Source of the DNA: an uncultured Prevotella sp.
GTDB lineage: Bacteria > Bacteroidota > Bacteroidia > Bacteroidales > Bacteroidaceae
Direction of reading: 5' to 3'
Length of the DNA: 16,365 nt
Assembly: GCA_945788545.1 (NCBI GenBank)
Contig: CALZMK010000006.1
Span: forward strand, 1-16,365
Below the pieces are notes generated by a model, which saw only the letters and a list, made by a program, of their open reading frames with translations, made no database searches and was not told the DNA's origin. This document shows, in pieces, positions 1 to 6,679 of this stretch. Position numbers and translations under genes: made by a program. How positions within the stretch are numbered: the stretch's first letter is position 1; each line of letters begins with the position of its first letter.

Positions 1-49
1 GACCCCATGCGTGACAGGCATGTATTCTAACCAACTGAACTAACGCACC
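1..49 (-). tRNA. tRNA-Asp(GTC), partial, second copy of a tandem pair
   Basis: This is the 5' part of a tRNA gene on the minus strand; the 3' part lies outside the window. It shows the acceptor 5' strand GGTGCGT (43-49), the D arm and the anticodon stem-loop with loop CTGTCAC, so the anticodon is GTC (Asp). The 49 bases are identical to the corresponding part of the complete copy at 68-144, 18 bp away. It lies downstream of that copy and is probably transcribed with it. Confidence 0.93.
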
Positions 50-67
50 AGTTTTCTAAAATTCGAC

Positions 68-144
68 TGGCGGTGCGTACGGGACTCGAACCCGTGACCC
101 CATGCGTGACAGGCATGTATTCTAACCAACTGAACTAACGCACC
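68..144 (-). tRNA. tRNA-Asp(GTC)
   Basis: Complete tRNA of 77 nt on the minus strand, with the CCA end encoded (68-70). The acceptor arms GGTGCGT and ACGCACC pair fully, the discriminator base is G, the T arm ACGGG-TTCGAGT-CCCGT is canonical, and the anticodon stem CATGC/GCATG closes loop CTGTCAC with anticodon GTC, which reads Asp codons. A Bacteroidetes-type promoter lies 29 bp upstream (173-204). The neighbouring copy at 1-49 is identical as far as it can be read. Confidence 0.97.
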
Positions 145-172
145 AAAAGTCGTTGCTTCATTTAAGCGGGTG

Positions 173-204
173 CAAAGGTACGGAGTTTTTCGCAAAACAC
201 CAAG
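173..204 (-). promoter_or_regulatory. Promoter of the tRNA-Asp pair
   Basis: On the minus strand, TACCTTTG (173-180) matches the -7 element TAnnTTTG exactly. CTTG (201-204) lies 20 bp upstream as a three-of-four match to the -33 TTTG. The same TACCTTTG box precedes the tRNA-Ser gene at 14146 and the aminotransferase at 8051. Confidence 0.7.
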
Positions 205-219
205 CCTTTTGGATAGAAA

Positions 220-726
220 TTATAAAAAAAGTGTTAAAAACGCCGCATTTCTATATTTTTCCCCGTCAAAAAGCCAATCCTTTAGATAATGAGACACCAA
301 AAAACCGCAATTTTTAAACAATTCTATCGATGCTGTATTGTCGGTATCCACCACAACATATAGTTGATGAAGATGTATCACCTCATGTGCATATTCTATC
401 ATTTTCTCCACTATCTGATTGCCATAACCCATATTTCGATATTGCTTTCTCACCACCAGTCCGAGTTCGGCACGGTTATGTCGCGGTTCGTATCCTGTTA
501 TATCCACTATGCCCACCACTTCACCTCCGTCGGCAGTCTCGGCCATTAGTCTCATCTGCCTGTCGGCATATATGTCGCACGTAGAGTTAGCGATATAGTT
601 ATGCAGCAGATACCTTGAATATGGCACTGTGGTATAGCCCACACTCCATAGTTCAATGTCATTCTCTACAGAATACAGCACGTCGAGGTCTTCGGGTTCA
701 AGTGCCCTGAGAATTATTTCATCCAT
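220..726 (-). CDS. GNAT family N-acetyltransferase
   Basis: Protein of 168 aa, the usual length of a single-domain GNAT enzyme, which transfers an acetyl group from acetyl-CoA to an amine. The acetyl-CoA pyrophosphate loop is visible as LVVRKQYRNMGYG (about residues 90-102, with the R-x-x-G-x-G pattern), and a DTDNTASIELFKNCGF segment (128-142) is the conserved C-terminal strand-helix seen in RimJ/RimL/SpeG-like members. There is no signal peptide, so it should be cytoplasmic. The ATG (724-726) overlaps the end of the upstream glycosyltransferase gene (TGA at 719-721) by 8 nt, so the two are probably translationally coupled. The substrate cannot be told: it could be a ribosomal protein, a polyamine, an amino sugar or an antibiotic. 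It is the last protein gene of the minus-strand train before the tRNA-Asp genes. Confidence 0.88.
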   Translation of the reverse strand: MDEIILRALEPEDLDVLYSVENDIELWSVGYTTVPYSRYLLHNYIANSTCDIYADRQMRLMAETADGGEVVGIVDITGYEPRHNRAELGLVVRKQYRNMGYGNQIVEKMIEYAHEVIHLHQLYVVVDTDNTASIELFKNCGFLVSHYLKDWLFDGEKYRNAAFLTLFL

Positions 727-1867
727 ATATTTCCATTTGTGTTATGATGATATCCTTGTCTTTGTGGTATATACCGAGCCTTATGCGCTCGTTGCCAATC
801 TGCTCCATCTTTCTGATGATATCAGCATATGATGTTTCCGTGGGGTCGAATACTCTTATCTTCAGGTTTTGCCCACCATCGCTTAAAGAGTCGATCACGC
901 TCAGCCCCCTTCTCAAGGCTATGGCACGACATTTTTCCTTAATTTCGCCGCTTCCCTCAAGACACAACAGCGGGAACTCCTTGGCATATCTCCTTGCAAA
1001 ACCAAGCGACTTTCTAATCCTTGTGCATAGCGTCGCAATGAGCGTGAGCATGGCAATGAAATAAACAGCCAACTGCAGAGGCCAAACGACAAGCCATGAC
1101 AAATGACTGTAATGCTTGCGCATGAAGATGAGCATTGCGTTGTAGAATACATGCACATATTTGAACGAAGTCTTTTGTGTGCTTTCTCCCTTATAGTGGA
1201 TAATGTCGGCCGGCACATACCAGTTTTCCCATCCTCCCTTGAGTAACCGGTAGGAAAGGTCGATATCCTCGCCATACATAAAGTAGTCCTCATCCATCAG
1301 TCCCACCTCGTCGAGGGCCTTTCGGCGCACAAGGAAACACGCTCCACTGATAACCTCTATCCTTGACGGCGAATCCCATGGCAGCCATCCCATGTAATAT
1401 CTTCCATATTTGGAATGGGCGGGGTGACGCTTGCTCAGACCAATAATCTTATAGAACGAAGTCATGGGCGACGGCAATCCTCGTCTCGACTCCCTTGCTA
1501 TTGTTCCCCAGTCATTATGCATCTTAACTCCAATCCCTCCTACTTTCGGATGACTGTCGGCAAAGTCGATTATCGTCCTGATAGTGTCTTCTGCCACTAT
1601 GGTGTCAGGATTAAGCATAAGCACATATTCGGCTGTTGACTGTCTGATGGCAATATTGTTGGCCTTGGAGAAACCCAGATTATGTCCGCTCTCGATAATC
1701 CTCACGCCCTCCATTTTTGAAAGATACTCCACCGACCCGTCGCGCGAGTGATTGTCAACAACGACAATCTCAGCATCAATGCCGCACAATGCCCTGCGGA
1801 CACTGTCGATGCATTGCCCTACATAATACTTCACGTTGTAATTGACTATGACTACCGATATTTTCAT
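719..1867 (-). CDS. Family 2 glycosyltransferase with C-terminal membrane segment
   Basis: Protein of 382 aa from the chosen ATG at 1865-1867. The N-terminus MKISVVIVNYN is the standard opening of GT2 (GT-A fold) enzymes of the rhamnosyltransferase type; VVDNHSRDGS (36-45) binds the nucleotide-sugar, LNPDT (85-89) is the DxD-like metal site, and ISGACFLVRRKALDEVG plus MYGEDIDLSYRL (about 173-207) form the acceptor/catalytic region. A hydrophobic stretch at about 258-281 should anchor it in the inner membrane. About 100 further residues follow with no motif I recognise. The frame extends 11 codons further up, but this ATG gives a 4-nt ATGA overlap with the upstream membrane-protein gene, while the longer form would overlap by 37 nt. 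It probably adds a sugar to a surface polysaccharide or lipid-linked glycan; donor and acceptor cannot be read from sequence. Confidence 0.88.
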   Translation of the reverse strand: MKISVVIVNYNVKYYVGQCIDSVRRALCGIDAEIVVVDNHSRDGSVEYLSKMEGVRIIESGHNLGFSKANNIAIRQSTAEYVLMLNPDTIVAEDTIRTIIDFADSHPKVGGIGVKMHNDWGTIARESRRGLPSPMTSFYKIIGLSKRHPAHSKYGRYYMGWLPWDSPSRIEVISGACFLVRRKALDEVGLMDEDYFMYGEDIDLSYRLLKGGWENWYVPADIIHYKGESTQKTSFKYVHVFYNAMLIFMRKHYSHLSWLVVWPLQLAVYFIAMLTLIATLCTRIRKSLGFARRYAKEFPLLCLEGSGEIKEKCRAIALRRGLSVIDSLSDGGQNLKIRVFDPTETSYADIIRKMEQIGNERIRLGIYHKDKDIIITQMEIYG

Positions 1868-2262
1868 TTTCTTGCAGCCGGATAAATAAAGGGCAGACAA
1901 ATGAGCTGTATCAATGCCATATACCCAAAGGTGGTGTTCATAAAGTTATAATATAATAAGGTGTTCAGCACGAGGGGCACGGTTATCATGAGAATCCTCA
2001 CCAAGCTCCATTTTCTGAATGCCTTTACGTCGCCCTCGTCAAGTCGCCTTTCCACATCCTTCGTCTTAAACAGGCGAAGGGCAACTGGGATGAGCACTAT
2101 CGTGAGCAGTTCCATTGATATTGTGAATAGGAACTCGTCCAGAGCTCTGCCTGCCAACATGCCCGAAGGCAGTATGTCGAGTTCATACAAGGCGGCAACC
2201 ATCACCGCCAAACCCACGTTTGCTATAAGCACTGTGCGTAAAAGACTAATTGTTTTAACCAT
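1864..2262 (-). CDS. Conserved hypothetical four-helix membrane protein
   Basis: Protein of 132 aa with no domain I recognise. It shows four probable transmembrane segments at about residues 8-25, 45-63, 88-106 and 112-128, with a short charged loop between the second and third (KTKDVERRLDEGDVKAFRKW, about 66-85). It has no cysteines and no visible catalytic motif. It starts 14 nt after the recR stop and its own stop overlaps the glycosyltransferase start by 4 nt, so it is read as part of one operon. Because it is tied so closely to a membrane-bound GT2 enzyme, a role in glycan assembly or as a membrane partner is possible, but that is only inference from position. Confidence 0.8.
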   Translation of the reverse strand: MVKTISLLRTVLIANVGLAVMVAALYELDILPSGMLAGRALDEFLFTISMELLTIVLIPVALRLFKTKDVERRLDEGDVKAFRKWSLVRILMITVPLVLNTLLYYNFMNTTFGYMALIQLICLPFIYPAARK

Positions 2263-2276
2263 TATTGTTTTATTAT

Positions 2277-2882
2277 TCAGTTAACAGGTGTGCGGTTGAC
2301 GATACTCCTTCCGAGTGTCAGTTCGTCGGTGTATTCAAGTTCGTCGCCCACGGATATTCCTCTTGCGATCATCGACACCTTGACGCCCTTCTGTGCCAAT
2401 CGTCGCGTGATATAGAAATTGGTGGTGTCGCCCTCCATGGTGGATGCCAATGCGAGTATCACCTCATTGATTCCACCCTCGCCCACTCTTTCCACGAGCG
2501 AGTCGATTTCGAGGTCGTTAGGCCCAATTCCGTCCATTGGCGATATCACTCCGCCAAGCACATGATAGAGTCCATTAAACTGTTGAGTGGCCTCCACAGC
2601 CATCACGTCCTGCACATTCTCCACCACACATATCATCGACTTGTCGCGCTGCGGATTACTGCATATCGGGCACAATTCATCGTCGCTGATGTTATGACAG
2701 CATCGGCATCTTTTTATATCGTGTCGTGCCTCCATCAGCGCCTGGGCGAGAGAGTCAGTCTGTGTCTCGTCCTGCCTCAGCAAGTGGAGCACCAGTCTCA
2801 ACGCCGTTTTGCGTCCTATTCCTGGCAGTTTTGCCATCTCGCCCACTGCCTTGTCAAGCAGTGCCGAAGGATATCTTGTCAT
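2277..2882 (-). CDS. recR: Recombination mediator protein RecR
   Basis: Protein of 201 aa, full length for RecR, which acts with RecO (and RecF) to load RecA at single-strand gaps. All family landmarks are present in order: a helix-hairpin-helix [12 protein letters not shown] (19-30), a zinc finger with C59-x2-C62 and C71-x2-C74, a Toprim domain starting around residue 83 with [12 protein letters not shown], and the C-terminal [20 protein letters not shown] segment. The ATG at 2880-2882 follows an AT-rich 60-bp spacer after the ABC-F gene. It is cytoplasmic and probably read through from upstream; I see no strong promoter in the spacer. Confidence 0.98.
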   Translation of the reverse strand: MTRYPSALLDKAVGEMAKLPGIGRKTALRLVLHLLRQDETQTDSLAQALMEARHDIKRCRCCHNISDDELCPICSNPQRDKSMICVVENVQDVMAVEATQQFNGLYHVLGGVISPMDGIGPNDLEIDSLVERVGEGGINEVILALASTMEGDTTNFYITRRLAQKGVKVSMIARGISVGDELEYTDELTLGRSIVNRTPVN

Positions 2883-2942
2883 ATAATTACTAATTCCTGT
2901 CTTTTAATTTTTAATTCTTAATTTTAAATTCTTAATTAATCA
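2883..2942. repeat. AT-rich spacer with short repeats between ABC-F and recR genes
   Basis: This 60-bp spacer is almost only A and T and is made of variants of TTAATTCTT and TTTAAATT. Bases 2901-2923 are identical (23 of 23) to 6577-6599 in the spacer between the pseudokinase and DUF4494 genes. No hairpin followed by a clear T-run supports a terminator here. Confidence 0.7.
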
Positions 2943-4733
2943 TTAAATTTCCGAAAGTTCCAGCCACCTCATTGATTTCTCGTCGAGTTCGTCCTTGATG
3001 GCGGCAAGCCGTTTCGATTTCTCTGTCAATGAGTCAACGTCGAGCGTACCGCTACATAGGGCATCCTCAATATTTTTCTGTTCCTCTTCCAGTTTTCCTA
3101 TTTCCTTTTCCAGACGTTCCATCTCCAGGCGTTCCTTGTATGTCAGTTTGCGTGGCTTTTCTTCATTGCCGTCGCGCCTGCCCGAGGTTTTTCCCTGTGA
3201 TGTCGTGTTCTTCTTCTGCTGCTGTTCAGCCTCGCTCTTGGTTTTCATTGCCAACCACTGGCGATATTGGGTATAGTTGCCGGGGAAGTCCTGTATCTCT
3301 CCGTTACCCTTGAAAACGAGCAGATGGTCAACCACCTTGTCCATGAAATACCTGTCGTGGCTCACCACAATCACGCATCCGGGGAAGTCGGCCAGATATT
3401 CCTCCAGTATCTGCAGAGTCACGATGTCAAGGTCGTTAGTCGGCTCGTCGAGCACGAGGAAGTTTGGATTCTGCATAAGCACCGTACACAGATACAACTT
3501 GCGCCTTTCCCCCCCGCTCAACTTATATACATAATTATATTGTTGTTCGGGAGTAAAGAGGAAATACTGCAGTAGTTGGGATGCAGAGAGCTGTCGCCCG
3601 CCTCCCAGGTTGATGTATTCGGCTATGTCGGTGATCACGTCAATCACTTTCTGCTGTTCGTCAAACTGCAATCCCTCTTGCGAGAAATATCCGAATCTCA
3701 CCGTCTCGCCGATGTCTATTTTTCCGGCGTCAGGGCTCACTCTTCCGAGTAGCATCTTGACAAACGTTGATTTACCCGTTCCGTTGTTTCCCACTATTCC
3801 CATCTTCTCGTATCTTGAGAAGTTGTAATAGAAGTCCTTCATGATGACCAGGTCGTCGAAGGCCTTGGAGATATACTGGCACTCGAATATCTTCGAGCCA
3901 ATATACACGTTGGCCGACTTTAGTCGGAGTTGCCTCTCTTCCATTCTCTGCTTTGCCACCTTCTCCAGTTCGTAGAATGCATCCTCACGGTATTTTGCCT
4001 TGTGTCCCCTTGCCTGCGGTTGCCTTCTCATCCATTCGAGTTCGGTGCGATACAGGTTGTTTGCCCTTTCTATCTCTGCCCTCTTGTTGTCGATGCGTTC
4101 CTGGCGTTTCTCCAGATAATAGGCATAGTTGCCGCGATAGGTATATACAGTGCGGTCGTCGAGTTCGATAATCACCGAGCACACACGGTCGAGGAAGAAT
4201 CTGTCGTGAGTCACCATGAGCAATGTCTTGTTGCCTCGCGAGAGGTATCCCTCAAGCCACTCTATCATCTCGAGGTCGAGATGGTTGGTAGGCTCATCGA
4301 GTATCAGCAGGTCGGGTTCTGTTATAAGCACATTTGCGAGTGCCACTCTCTTCTGCTGTCCACCGCTCAGTTGGCCCATGGGCTGGTTAAGGTCGCGTAT
4401 CTTCAATTGTGTGAGTACTTGTTTTGCCTTGAGAATTTTCTCGTCCTCGCCCTCGTGGTTGAAACAAGCCTCGAGCACAGTCTCATCAGGGTCGAACACC
4501 GGCGACTGCTCAAGTATTCCCACCTTTATGTCTTTTCTGAATATGATACTGCCCGAGTCGGGCGAGTCGTGACCTGCGAGTAGCGACAGCAGTGTTGACT
4601 TTCCCGTTCCGTTCTTGGCAATAAGTCCCACTCTCTGCCCTTGTGCCACCGAAAAACTGATGTTTTCAAACAGCACGAGCGCACCGAATGACTTTGTCAG
4701 GTTCTGTACGTCAAGAAATGGTATTTCTGCCAT
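2943..4733 (-). CDS. ABC-F family ATPase, Uup-like
   Basis: Protein of 596 aa with two ABC cassettes on one chain and no membrane segments, the ABC-F layout; these proteins act on ribosomes (E-site translation factors) or, for Uup, also on branched DNA. Cassette 1 has a Walker A at 39-46 (AKNGTGKS), signature LSGGQ (122-126) and Walker B LDEPTNHLD (145-153). Cassette 2 has GNNGTGKS (315-322), LSGGE (405-409) and LDEPTNDLD (428-436). A basic, helical interdomain linker (about 205-275) and a charged C-terminal coiled coil (about 535-590) match Uup more than the shorter EttA. Odd point: the first Walker A starts with Ala instead of Gly. It lies 10 nt after engB, consistent with a ribosome-related unit. 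Antibiotic-resistance ABC-F proteins are the alternative, but the coiled-coil tail and context favour a housekeeping role. Confidence 0.94.
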   Translation of the reverse strand: MAEIPFLDVQNLTKSFGALVLFENISFSVAQGQRVGLIAKNGTGKSTLLSLLAGHDSPDSGSIIFRKDIKVGILEQSPVFDPDETVLEACFNHEGEDEKILKAKQVLTQLKIRDLNQPMGQLSGGQQKRVALANVLITEPDLLILDEPTNHLDLEMIEWLEGYLSRGNKTLLMVTHDRFFLDRVCSVIIELDDRTVYTYRGNYAYYLEKRQERIDNKRAEIERANNLYRTELEWMRRQPQARGHKAKYREDAFYELEKVAKQRMEERQLRLKSANVYIGSKIFECQYISKAFDDLVIMKDFYYNFSRYEKMGIVGNNGTGKSTFVKMLLGRVSPDAGKIDIGETVRFGYFSQEGLQFDEQQKVIDVITDIAEYINLGGGRQLSASQLLQYFLFTPEQQYNYVYKLSGGERRKLYLCTVLMQNPNFLVLDEPTNDLDIVTLQILEEYLADFPGCVIVVSHDRYFMDKVVDHLLVFKGNGEIQDFPGNYTQYRQWLAMKTKSEAEQQQKKNTTSQGKTSGRRDGNEEKPRKLTYKERLEMERLEKEIGKLEEEQKNIEDALCSGTLDVDSLTEKSKRLAAIKDELDEKSMRWLELSEI

Positions 4734-4743
4734 GATTCTATTC

Positions 4744-5346
4744 TTAATCCGACAATTCCTTGTTAATCTCCTCGATATATGAGAGCACCTCGTCCCTACC
4801 GGTCTTTTTCTCGCTCGACGTGATAAACATCTTGGGCATTTCCTCCCATGTCTCGCTCAATGTCTTCTGATATTGCGCCACACTGGCATTCACCTTACTG
4901 GCATTCAGTTTGTCGGCCTTGGTGAAGATGATGGCAAACGGAACACTGCTCTCGCCCAACCAGTTGATGAACTCGAGGTCGATCTTCTGCGGTTCGAGAC
5001 GTATATCCACCAGTACAAACACGTTGACGAGCTGTTCTCTTTGCAGTATATATCCCCGTATCATCTGGTCGAGCTTCTTAATCTCGGTCTTCGACCTCTT
5101 GGCATAGCCATATCCTGGGAGATCGACAAGATACCACTCCTTGTTGATGATGAAGTGGTTGATGAGCAGAGTCTTTCCCGGTGTTGCCGATGTCTTTGCC
5201 AATTTCTTGTTGTTGCAAAGCATATTGATAAGACTCGACTTGCCCACGTTCGACCTTCCTATGAAGGCGTATTCAGGTTTGTTGTCCTTCGGACACATCG
5301 TCACAGTGGGAGCACTGAGTGTAAATTCGGCGTTCTTTATTTCCAT
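4744..5346 (-). CDS. engB: Ribosome biogenesis GTP-binding protein YihA/YsxC/EngB
   Basis: Protein of 200 aa, normal for EngB, a GTPase needed for late 50S subunit assembly. The G motifs are all visible: G1 GRSNVGKS (30-37), G2 region TSATPGKT (52-59), G3 DLPGYG (75-80), G4 TKAD (142-145) and G5 SSEKKTG (177-183). The frame runs open for 43 codons upstream, but that extension would overlap the yggS 3' end and has no family similarity; the ATG at 5344-5346 gives the usual N-terminus with the conserved region starting near residue 5. A GGAAG sits 9 nt before it, the last of three such motifs in a 9-bp repeat. It is cytoplasmic and follows yggS by 35 nt. Confidence 0.97.
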   Translation of the reverse strand: MEIKNAEFTLSAPTVTMCPKDNKPEYAFIGRSNVGKSSLINMLCNNKKLAKTSATPGKTLLINHFIINKEWYLVDLPGYGYAKRSKTEIKKLDQMIRGYILQREQLVNVFVLVDIRLEPQKIDLEFINWLGESSVPFAIIFTKADKLNASKVNASVAQYQKTLSETWEEMPKMFITSSEKKTGRDEVLSYIEEINKELSD

Positions 5347-5351
5347 TATCT

Positions 5352-5378
5352 TTAACTTCCTTAACTTCTTTAACTTCC
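5352..5378 (-). repeat. Three 9-bp tandem repeats upstream of engB
   Basis: Read on the minus strand, GGAAGTTAA, AGAAGTTAA and GGAAGTTAA follow one another without gaps in the 35-bp yggS-engB spacer. Each carries a purine-rich, Shine-Dalgarno-like start; the unit nearest engB places GGAAG 9 nt before the ATG. This may be a simple slippage repeat or may modulate translation. Confidence 0.75.
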
Positions 5379-5381
5379 AAA

Positions 5382-6056
5382 TTAATATACTCGTGGACCG
5401 AATATTTTCGTGCCCACCCTCACCATCGTGCTTCCACATTCCACAGCGATGGGATAATCGTCGCTCATGCCCCACGAGCGCTCGCAGAAGTAATCGGCAT
5501 CTGCAAAGTATCTCTCCTTGACCTCATCGAAGAATTGGCGTGCTGTCATGAACTCGCGCATTATCTGTTCGTCGTCATCAACATTGGATGCCATCATCAT
5601 CAGTCCGCAAATCCTCACATTGGTCATCTCGCGCCATTCGCCATCCTCGAGCAATTGTCGGCAGGCATCGGGAGTGAGTCCATACTTTGTCACCTCCTCG
5701 GCGATGTGCAGTTCCAGCAGCACGTCAATCACCCTGTTGTTCTTGGCAGCCTGCTTCTGTATTTCCTTGAGGAGCTTGAGCGAATCTACCGCGTCGATCA
5801 TCGAGATATACGGAGCGATATACTTCACCTTGTTGGTCTGCAGGTGTCCAATGAAATGCCATCGTATGTCGCCTGGCAGTTCCTTCACCTTGCGCGAGAG
5901 TTCCTGTTCGTGGCTCTCGCCGAATATACGTTGGCCTTCCTGATAGGCTGCCTCGATATATTCGGCGGGATGGAACTTGCTAACAGCCACAAGATTTACC
6001 CCTGTGGGCAAACTGGCCTTCACCTCCTTGAGGTTTCCCTTTACGTCATACTCCAT
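5382..6056 (-). CDS. YggS/PLPBP family pyridoxal phosphate homeostasis protein
   Basis: Protein of 224 aa, the normal length of the PLP-binding homeostasis family (YggS, PROSC). It has the single-domain PLP barrel: LVAVSKFH with the PLP-binding Lys27, [13 protein letters not shown] (about 67-79), and the C-terminal phosphate-binding signature [22 protein letters not shown]. These proteins have no known catalytic activity; they bind and help distribute PLP and keep vitamin B6 and amino-acid pools balanced. It starts 16 nt after the DUF4494 gene and is followed by engB. A PLP-dependent aminotransferase starts about 2 kb away on the other strand, but a link between them would be speculation. Confidence 0.95.
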   Translation of the reverse strand: MEYDVKGNLKEVKASLPTGVNLVAVSKFHPAEYIEAAYQEGQRIFGESHEQELSRKVKELPGDIRWHFIGHLQTNKVKYIAPYISMIDAVDSLKLLKEIQKQAAKNNRVIDVLLELHIAEEVTKYGLTPDACRQLLEDGEWREMTNVRICGLMMMASNVDDDEQIMREFMTARQFFDEVKERYFADADYFCERSWGMSDDYPIAVECGSTMVRVGTKIFGPRVY

Positions 6057-6072
6057 TTCTCTTGTCTCCTCC

Positions 6073-6558
6073 TTATTGCTGCTGCTCGTATTCGGGTTTG
6101 TCGTCCTTTTCCTTCTGCTTGTATTCGAAGACGTCCATGATGGTTGTCTCGCTCACGTTGAGCGTCTGATAGTCAATCATCGTGCCTCCCATCACCTCGT
6201 CGATGTTCTTGATGGCCGAGTTGATGTTGCCCGCGTTCACCAGATAGAACACCGATGTTTTCTTCTCCTTGTCGGTCTTCTCATCGATAGTGATAAATGC
6301 GAGCTTTGCCTTATACCACTTGTCGGCCATGTCGTTGTCGGCAAAGAAAATCTCCTTATACTGTGCTATCTTCAGGTCGGCAATCTCTATTTCTCCGCTC
6401 ACGTATGAAGACATCTCTTCCATGATGCGCTTCTCGGCCTCGCTGAAACTGAGTGCATCCACGGTGTATATCTCTACCACTTTCTTGGGCATACCGTCTT
6501 CCATTGTCTTCTCGTAACGTACTTTACATTCAAACCAAATTGCTGTTCTACTTCTCAT
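6073..6558 (-). CDS. DUF4494 domain-containing protein
   Basis: Protein of 161 aa of the DUF4494 family, known from Bacteroidetes and without an assigned function. The hallmark stretches are MRSRTAIWFECKVRYEKTMEDG at the N-terminus (shown here in 22 residues' span, positions 1-22), VDALSFSEAEKRI (33-45), WYKAKLAFITIDEKTDKEK (81-99) and DEVMGGTMIDY (119-129). The pattern of strands and one helix suggests a compact mixed alpha/beta fold. The C-terminal tail after about residue 147 is charged and glutamine-rich and is probably disordered. No signal peptide or membrane segment is seen. It lies between a membrane pseudokinase gene (121-bp spacer) and yggS (16 bp). Confidence 0.92.
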   Translation of the reverse strand: MRSRTAIWFECKVRYEKTMEDGMPKKVVEIYTVDALSFSEAEKRIMEEMSSYVSGEIEIADLKIAQYKEIFFADNDMADKWYKAKLAFITIDEKTDKEKKTSVFYLVNAGNINSAIKNIDEVMGGTMIDYQTLNVSETTIMDVFEYKQKEKDDKPEYEQQQ

Positions 6559-6679
6559 TTCTTTAATTCTTTTAATCTTTTAATTTTTAATTCTTAATTG
6601 ACTTAGTCGATTGCTGGCTTCACCTTAGCATAGCTCGAGCAAGCTCGGCTCTGCATTCGGTTTGCGCAGCAATTCTTAA
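6559..6679. repeat. Repeat-like intergenic element between pseudokinase and DUF4494 genes
   Basis: This 121-bp spacer has an AT-rich flank of TTAATTCTT variants (6561-6599) and a GC-richer core (6607-6670). The core is bounded by an inverted pair ATTGCTG (6610-6616) and CAGCAAT (6667-6673), holds the palindrome GCTCGAGC (6633-6640) and a direct repeat of AGCTCG (6632 and 6642), and on the far side returns to AATTCTTAATTA. Such a bounded GC core in AT-rich flanks looks like a small dispersed repeat (REP or MITE type). No open frame of note is present. Confidence 0.55.

Noticed and set aside
1..144. Integration site at the tRNA-Asp pair
   Set aside because: The repeat is a complete tRNA duplication with a promoter and no integrase or phage gene is nearby.
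2265..2921. Plus-strand frame of 218 codons across recR
   Set aside because: recR is certain on the other strand; this frame encodes cysteine- and histidine-rich noise.
3930..4583. Plus-strand frame of 217 codons within the ABC-F gene
   Set aside because: It is a shadow of the well-supported ABC-F reading frame and shows no recognisable domain.
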